Below the pieces are notes generated by a model, which saw only the letters and a list, made by a program, of their open reading frames with translations, was not told where the DNA came from and ran no database searches. The position numbers were made by a program, and so were the translations under genes. Positions 59,543 through 64,000 of a stretch of DNA of 64,000 bases are shown here, piece after piece (the first letter of the stretch is position 1; every line of letters starts with the position of its first letter). Source of the stretch: Gudongella sp049310905 (lineage in GTDB: Bacteria; Bacillota; Clostridia; Tissierellales; Tissierellaceae); assembly GCF_049310905.1 (NCBI RefSeq), contig NZ_JBMEMN010000014.1:1-64000 (forward strand). The letters run 5' to 3'.

Positions 59543-60022
59543 ATGATGACTAGAACATTAAGTCAGGACCTGTATGATCAGTTGGAGGCTTATATTGACT
59601 CAATTGAATCAACAGAAGCAGCTCTCATAGAAGTCCTGCACGAGGCACAGCATATTTTTGGCTATTTACCTATGGAAGTCCAGTTGTTTATAGGTGAGAA
59701 GCTACATGTTCCCGCATCAAAGGTTTTTGGGGTTGTTAGCTTCTACTCATATTTTACGACCGAACCGAAAGGAAAGTATGTCATTAACATTTGTACGGGT
59801 ACCGCATGCTTTGTAAGAAATGCCGAAGCTATAGTAAGGGAGTTTGAAAAGACTCTAAACATCAAGACAGGTGAGACAACTGGGAATAAGATGTACACAA
59901 TCGACTGTCTCAGATGTGTAGGTGCTTGTGGGCTTGCGCCAGTTGTAATGGTAAATGACGATGTTTATGGAAAAGTAACAGTAGATGATGTTTACAAGAT
60001 TATTGCCAAATATACAGAGTAG
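59543..60022 (+). CDS. hydC: Electron-bifurcating hydrogenase subunit HydC (NuoE-like)
   Basis: 159-aa thioredoxin-like [2Fe-2S] protein. The four cluster cysteines are in CTGTAC and CLRCVGAC; the N-terminal helical part has EVLHEAQHIFGYLP. In HydABC it passes electrons within the NADH-reactive part. The start follows AGGAGTG; a second ATG is three bases on. It is the first of three hydrogenase genes, immediately downstream of the IS110 element. Confidence 0.93.
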   Translation: MMTRTLSQDLYDQLEAYIDSIESTEAALIEVLHEAQHIFGYLPMEVQLFIGEKLHVPASKVFGVVSFYSYFTTEPKGKYVINICTGTACFVRNAEAIVREFEKTLNIKTGETTGNKMYTIDCLRCVGACGLAPVVMVNDDVYGKVTVDDVYKIIAKYTE

Positions 60023-60034
60023 GAGGTGGATGTT

Positions 60035-61912
60035 ATGGAGAGAATAAATAATCTGGATACCCTTATTAAAATGCAGAAGGATTTCGAGCATATAATGGAA
60101 ATTAGAAGGGCTAATATAACAAATACAGACCGTAGAGAACTTCTTATCTGTGGTGGAACTGGGTGTGTGTCATCAGAGAGTCTTAAGCTCCTTGATAATC
60201 TGAAAGCTGAAATAAGAGAGAATGGACTTGAAGACAAAGTGAGTGCATCAATTACCGGATGCTTTGGTTTTTGTGAAAAAGGACCAATTGTAAAGGTTTT
60301 TCCAGAGGATGTTTTCTATGTTGGAGTAACTCCAGAAGATGCTGCCAATATTGTAAGAACTCATCTTGTACAAGGAAGAAAGGTTGAAAGACTACTGTAT
60401 GAGGAACCTGCCCTTAAAAAGAAGGTAGATACCCAGCATGAAATGGAATTCTACAAGAAGCAGGAAAGAATAGCTCTCAGAAACTGTGGACTTATAAATC
60501 CTGAGCTTATTGAGGAATACATTGCAAACAGGGGTTATGAAGCATTGGGAAGATGTCTGCTTGAAATGACACCCAAAGAGGTTATACATATTATCAAGAC
60601 TTCTGGTTTAAGAGGAAGAGGTGGTGGAGGATTTCCAACTGGTCTAAAGTGGGAGTACGCCAGCAAAACAGAGTCATCGGTCAAGTATGTTGTTTGCAAT
60701 GCTGATGAAGGAGACCCTGGAGCTTTTATGGACAGGTCAATTCTTGAAGGAGATCCACACAGCATAATAGAAGCAATGATAATTAATGGATATTCAATAG
60801 GTGCCAATAAAGGTTTTGTATATATACGTGCTGAATACCCTCTTGCCATAAAGAGATTGAAGAATGCCTTAAAGCAAGCAAAACAGGTGGGGCTGCTTGG
60901 AGAAGACATCATGGGGACTGGATTTCATTTTGATATTGACATAAAATATGGCGCAGGAGCATTTGTCTGTGGTGAAGAGACTGCTTTGATACATTCGATT
61001 GAAGGTGGAAGAGGAGAACCTACAACAAAGCCACCATTCCCTGCAGAAAAGGGTTTGTGGGATAAGCCTACTTCTGTAAACAATGTTGAAACCTTTGCAA
61101 ATGTACCGGCAATTATAATCAACGGAGCGTCCTGGTACAATAAGTTTGGAAGCGAAACCTCAAAAGGTACCAAGGTGTTTGCCCTTGCAGGGAAAATAAA
61201 CAATGTGGGGCTGGTTGAGGTTCCAATGGGAATATCATTGAGAGAAATAATCTACGACATAGGTGGTGGGATAAAGGATGGAAAGAAATTTAAGGCCGTC
61301 CAGACCGGTGGGCCATCAGGAGGGTGTATTACCGCTGATCAGCTTGATGTAAAGATTGATTACGAATCACTTTACTCCATAGGATCCATGATGGGTTCAG
61401 GTGGAATGATTGTTATTGACGAGGACAACTGTATTGTAGATATCGCAAAGTTCTATCTACAGTTTACAGTCGAAGAATCCTGCGGTAAATGTACACCCTG
61501 CAGGGTTGGAAACAAAAGGCTTTATGAAATGCTTACAAAGATAACCGAAGGCAAGGGAACAGAAGAGGATCTTGAAACCCTTAGAACATTAGCAGAAACC
61601 ATAAAGCTTACATCTTTGTGTGGTCTGGGTCAGACTGCTCCAAATCCTGTACTTTCTACAATGAAGTATTTTCATGAGGAATATCTTGCACATGTAAGGG
61701 ACAAGAAATGTCCTGCAGGAGTATGCCAGTCACTTCTACGATATAATATCAGTGAAGACAAATGTATCGGCTGTACAAAATGTGCCAGAGTATGTCCGGT
61801 CTCCTGCATAAGCGGTAAAGTAAAGGAAGTTCATGTGATTGACCAGGATTTGTGCATAAAATGTGGAGCTTGCTTTGATGCTTGTCCTGTAAATGCTATT
61901 TCGAAAGGATAG
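60035..61912 (+). CDS. hydB: Electron-bifurcating hydrogenase subunit HydB (NuoF-like)
   Basis: 625-aa flavoprotein. It has an N-terminal [2Fe-2S] thioredoxin-like part (CGGTGCVSSES), the FMN/NADH domain (GRGGGGFPTGLKWE, CNADEGDPGAFMDR), a [4Fe-4S] site ESCGKCTPCRVG, and a C-terminal two-cluster ferredoxin (CIGCTKCARVCP, CIKCGACFDACP). It is the site of NAD+/NADH exchange and probably of flavin-based bifurcation. The start is ATG 60035 with AGGAGGT upstream; a GTG at 60026 overlaps that site. Confidence 0.94.
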   Translation: MERINNLDTLIKMQKDFEHIMEIRRANITNTDRRELLICGGTGCVSSESLKLLDNLKAEIRENGLEDKVSASITGCFGFCEKGPIVKVFPEDVFYVGVTPEDAANIVRTHLVQGRKVERLLYEEPALKKKVDTQHEMEFYKKQERIALRNCGLINPELIEEYIANRGYEALGRCLLEMTPKEVIHIIKTSGLRGRGGGGFPTGLKWEYASKTESSVKYVVCNADEGDPGAFMDRSILEGDPHSIIEAMIINGYSIGANKGFVYIRAEYPLAIKRLKNALKQAKQVGLLGEDIMGTGFHFDIDIKYGAGAFVCGEETALIHSIEGGRGEPTTKPPFPAEKGLWDKPTSVNNVETFANVPAIIINGASWYNKFGSETSKGTKVFALAGKINNVGLVEVPMGISLREIIYDIGGGIKDGKKFKAVQTGGPSGGCITADQLDVKIDYESLYSIGSMMGSGGMIVIDEDNCIVDIAKFYLQFTVEESCGKCTPCRVGNKRLYEMLTKITEGKGTEEDLETLRTLAETIKLTSLCGLGQTAPNPVLSTMKYFHEEYLAHVRDKKCPAGVCQSLLRYNISEDKCIGCTKCARVCPVSCISGKVKEVHVIDQDLCIKCGACFDACPVNAISKG

Positions 61913-61923
61913 AGGTGAGATGA

Positions 61924-63660
61924 ATGGTAAATGTTAATATAAATGGTAAGATGGTTCAGGTTTCTGAAGATACGACTATCCTGGAGGCGGCTAAGCTTGT
62001 AAATGTTAAAATACCAACCTTATGCCATCTTGACCTTCACGATATCAAAATGGTCAATAAGGCTGCGAGCTGTAGAGTTTGCGTTGTGGAAGTGGAAGGA
62101 AGAAAGACCCTTGCACCTGCATGCGCAACGCCAGTATTCGAAGGTATGGTTGTTAAGACTGATACTAAAAAAGCAGTTAAGGCAAGACGAACAGTTATGG
62201 AGCTTCTACTTTCAGATCATCCGAAGGATTGTCTGATATGTGAGAAAAATACTGAATGCGAGCTCCAGGCACTGGCTGCGGAGATGGGTCTGAGACACGT
62301 AAAATATGAAGGGGAAATTTCTGAATTTCCAATAGATGACAGCAGTTTCTCTATTGTCAGGGATATGACCAAGTGTATCATGTGCAGAAGATGCGAAACC
62401 ATGTGCAATGAGGTACAGACCGTACATGCTCTTTCCGGTCTTGGAAGAGGATTTGATACTGTTGTGGGTACAGCCTTTAATCTGCCTATGTTTGAAACCA
62501 CCTGTACCTTCTGCGGGCAGTGTCTTGCAGTTTGTCCAACCGCTGCACTTGCAGAGGTCAACAATGTACCAAAGGTTTGGGATGCCATAAACAATGAGAA
62601 AAAATATGTTGTAGTCCAGACAGCACCAGCCGTAAGGGTTGCTTTGGGTGAGGAATTTGGCATGGAACCTGGAACTGTGGTAACTGGAAAGATGGTGGCA
62701 GCTTTAAGAAGCATCGGCTTTGACAAGGTCTTTGATACTGACTTCGCTGCAGATCTGACAATAATGGAAGAGGCATCTGAATTCGTTCACAGACTAAAGC
62801 ATGGCGGAAAGCTTCCAATGCTTACAAGTTGTTGTCCTGGATGGGTTAAATTCTTTGAGCATCAGTTCAATGACATGTTGGATATTCCATCAAGCTGCAA
62901 GTCACCTCACGAGATGTTCGGGTCCGTAGCCAAGTCATATTTGGCAGAAAAAATGGGAATAGATCCTAAACAGATGGTTGTGGTTTCTGTCATGCCATGT
63001 GTTGCCAAGAAGTATGAGGCAGCAAGGCCAGAACTGGGCCACGGCGGGACCAAGGATGTTGATATAGTAATCACCACCAGGGAACTGGCCAGGATGATCA
63101 ATGAAGCTGGAATAAGCTTCAATCATCTGGAGGATGAGGAGTTCGACAATCCTCTTGGAGAGTCAACAGGAGCATCAGTTATTTTTGGGGCAACAGGTGG
63201 TGTTATTGAGGCGGCATTAAGAACCGCATATGAATGGCTGACAGATGAAACACTTGAAAATGTTGAATTCGAAGCATTGAGGGGAATAGAAGGAACCAAG
63301 GAGGCAACTATAAAGATAAATGGGGAGGACATCCACATTGCAGTAACCCATGGACTGGGAAATGCAAGGAATCTTCTTGAAAAGATAAGAAGAGGGGAAG
63401 CCCAATACCATGCAATAGAAATAATGGCATGCCCGGGAGGCTGCATTGGAGGAGGAGGACAGCCTTACCACCACGGAGATCTGGAAATCCTTGAGAAGAG
63501 AATAGCGGGCATTTATTCTGAGGATCGTGCCAAGACTATAAGAAAATCACACGAAAACCCAATGATCAAGAAAATATACGAAGAGTATCTGGGAGATCCC
63601 TATGGTAAGAAGGCCCATGAACTACTTCACACCTATTACGTTCCAAGACAGAAAATGTAG
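61924..63660 (+). CDS. hydA: [FeFe] hydrogenase catalytic subunit HydA
   Basis: 578-aa [FeFe] hydrogenase. The N-terminal [2Fe-2S] domain has CRVCVVE. A His-Cys3 [4Fe-4S] segment is followed by two ferredoxin clusters (CIMCRRCETMC, CTFCGQCLAVCP). The H-cluster motifs are complete: TSCCPGWVKF, MPCVAKKYE and EIMACPGGCIGGGGQP, then the small C-terminal domain. With hydC and hydB it should form the bifurcating hydrogenase that oxidises NADH and reduced ferredoxin together to make H2, or the reverse. Confidence 0.95.
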   Translation: MVNVNINGKMVQVSEDTTILEAAKLVNVKIPTLCHLDLHDIKMVNKAASCRVCVVEVEGRKTLAPACATPVFEGMVVKTDTKKAVKARRTVMELLLSDHPKDCLICEKNTECELQALAAEMGLRHVKYEGEISEFPIDDSSFSIVRDMTKCIMCRRCETMCNEVQTVHALSGLGRGFDTVVGTAFNLPMFETTCTFCGQCLAVCPTAALAEVNNVPKVWDAINNEKKYVVVQTAPAVRVALGEEFGMEPGTVVTGKMVAALRSIGFDKVFDTDFAADLTIMEEASEFVHRLKHGGKLPMLTSCCPGWVKFFEHQFNDMLDIPSSCKSPHEMFGSVAKSYLAEKMGIDPKQMVVVSVMPCVAKKYEAARPELGHGGTKDVDIVITTRELARMINEAGISFNHLEDEEFDNPLGESTGASVIFGATGGVIEAALRTAYEWLTDETLENVEFEALRGIEGTKEATIKINGEDIHIAVTHGLGNARNLLEKIRRGEAQYHAIEIMACPGGCIGGGGQPYHHGDLEILEKRIAGIYSEDRAKTIRKSHENPMIKKIYEEYLGDPYGKKAHELLHTYYVPRQKM

Positions 63661-63668
63661 AAAAAATA

Positions 63669-63714
63669 AAGCAGTTGCTGCCAATTATATGGTTTGCAAC
63701 TGCTTCTATTTTAT
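63669..63714. terminator. Terminator after hydA
   Basis: AGCAGTTGC (63670-63678) and GCAACTGCT (63696-63704), a 9-bp stem, followed by TCTATTTTATT. It also lies at the end of the convergent gene fragment. Confidence 0.8.
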
Positions 63715-64000
63715 TCAATAATAAACTCAGGCACTCCAGATCCTTCAATTATTTCTCCACCAACACTCTCAGCAATTGCTTCTGCATATTCCTTGTCAGG
63801 AAAATCTCTTACATATTGACCATCAGTGTAAAGCCTGTACGGGAAGTATCCTGTCTTTCTCCCTAAAGCCTCATAGTACAATGGCAACAGCCAGGTTTTT
63901 TCGTACGCTTCCATATATGTCTTGTTGCCTGAAGGCAATGCTGTATTGTATGGCAATGTTTCGATTGTCAGGGATGGCTTCAAGGATATTGAAACATAAT
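63711..64000 (-). CDS. C-terminal part of an unknown protein, cut by the window edge
   Basis: The frame is open to the window end, so at least 96 residues of the C-terminus are seen and the start lies outside. A TTG at 63983 is not needed as a start. The segment is rich in Tyr/Glu (YFPYRLYTDGQYVRDFPDKEYAE) and ends in FIIE. No family is recognised. It converges on hydA and shares its terminator region. Confidence 0.6.
   Translation of the reverse strand, partial: YVSISLKPSLTIETLPYNTALPSGNKTYMEAYEKTWLLPLYYEALGRKTGYFPYRLYTDGQYVRDFPDKEYAEAIAESVGGEIIEGSGVPEFIIE

Overview
The window looks like a chromosomal segment of a low-GC anaerobic Firmicute of the class Clostridia; a Peptostreptococcales/Tissierellales-type amino-acid fermenter is my best guess. 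The grounds are strong AGGAGG ribosome sites, GTG/TTG starts, T-box, cobalamin and c-di-GMP-II leaders, a sigma-54 activator paired with a -24/-12 promoter, thiolase/CoA-transferase/hydroxyacyl-CoA dehydrogenase genes, a three-subunit [FeFe] hydrogenase and selenium-linked genes. No species can be named from the sequence alone.

Layout. 1-5.8 kb: 3' end of a 5S rRNA, a PAS/sigma-54 activator, then an operon (thiolase, two CoA-transferase subunits, 3-hydroxyacyl-CoA dehydrogenase) behind a textbook sigma-54 promoter. 5.9-8.7 kb: glutaminase, alpha/beta hydrolase and, on the minus strand, a PduO-like gene plus a small membrane protein behind a cobalamin riboswitch. 8.8-13.2 kb: MocR regulator, a REP-associated transposase bracketed by inverted REP-like repeats, a small membrane protein, a lipoprotein and a nitrilase. 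13.4-17 kb: a selenium-flavoured cluster with a CopZ-like metalloprotein that appears to contain a selenocysteine codon, a DUF5711 protein, YedF, a DUF3343 Se/S-carrier-like protein, MscS and DUF951. 17-25.4 kb: a possible structured RNA, an ECF sigma factor with a small membrane partner and a TPR protein, an iron alcohol dehydrogenase, PNP, an MtnA-like isomerase, an aminotransferase and an HNH protein.

25.4-29.4 kb: GbsR-type regulator divergent from a glycine-betaine OpuA operon. 29.4-31.8 kb: phoU-phoP-phoR on the minus strand. 32-40.8 kb: the conserved rpsF-ssb-rpsR-yybS-gdpP-rplI-dnaB block, then a GNAT, DnaD and DnaC-like genes. 40.8-48 kb: PTS EIIC-like protein, glutamate racemase, T-box-controlled serS and a TRAP-TAXI transporter. 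48-56.5 kb: tRNA-Arg, tadA, a molybdopterin oxidoreductase, tRNA-Ser, a c-di-GMP-II riboswitch in front of a secreted stalk-domain protein, a phosphodiester-glycosidase-type secreted protein and a large unknown membrane protein. 56.6-64 kb: a flavodoxin/ferredoxin protein, a promoter with a Rex-type operator, an IS110 element, the hydCBA genes and a gene fragment at the window edge.

The most notable points are: (1) an in-frame Cys-TGA at 13442-13447 followed by a SECIS-like hairpin, upstream of what a naive caller would take as a GTG start, beside two selenium-metabolism genes; (2) an IS110 element lying between a Rex-operator promoter and hydCBA; (3) a c-di-GMP-II aptamer whose 3' edge is also the 5' arm of a terminator; (4) REP-like repeats that supply the start codon of one gene and bracket the selenoprotein gene; (5) several structured leaders that I could not assign to a known family.
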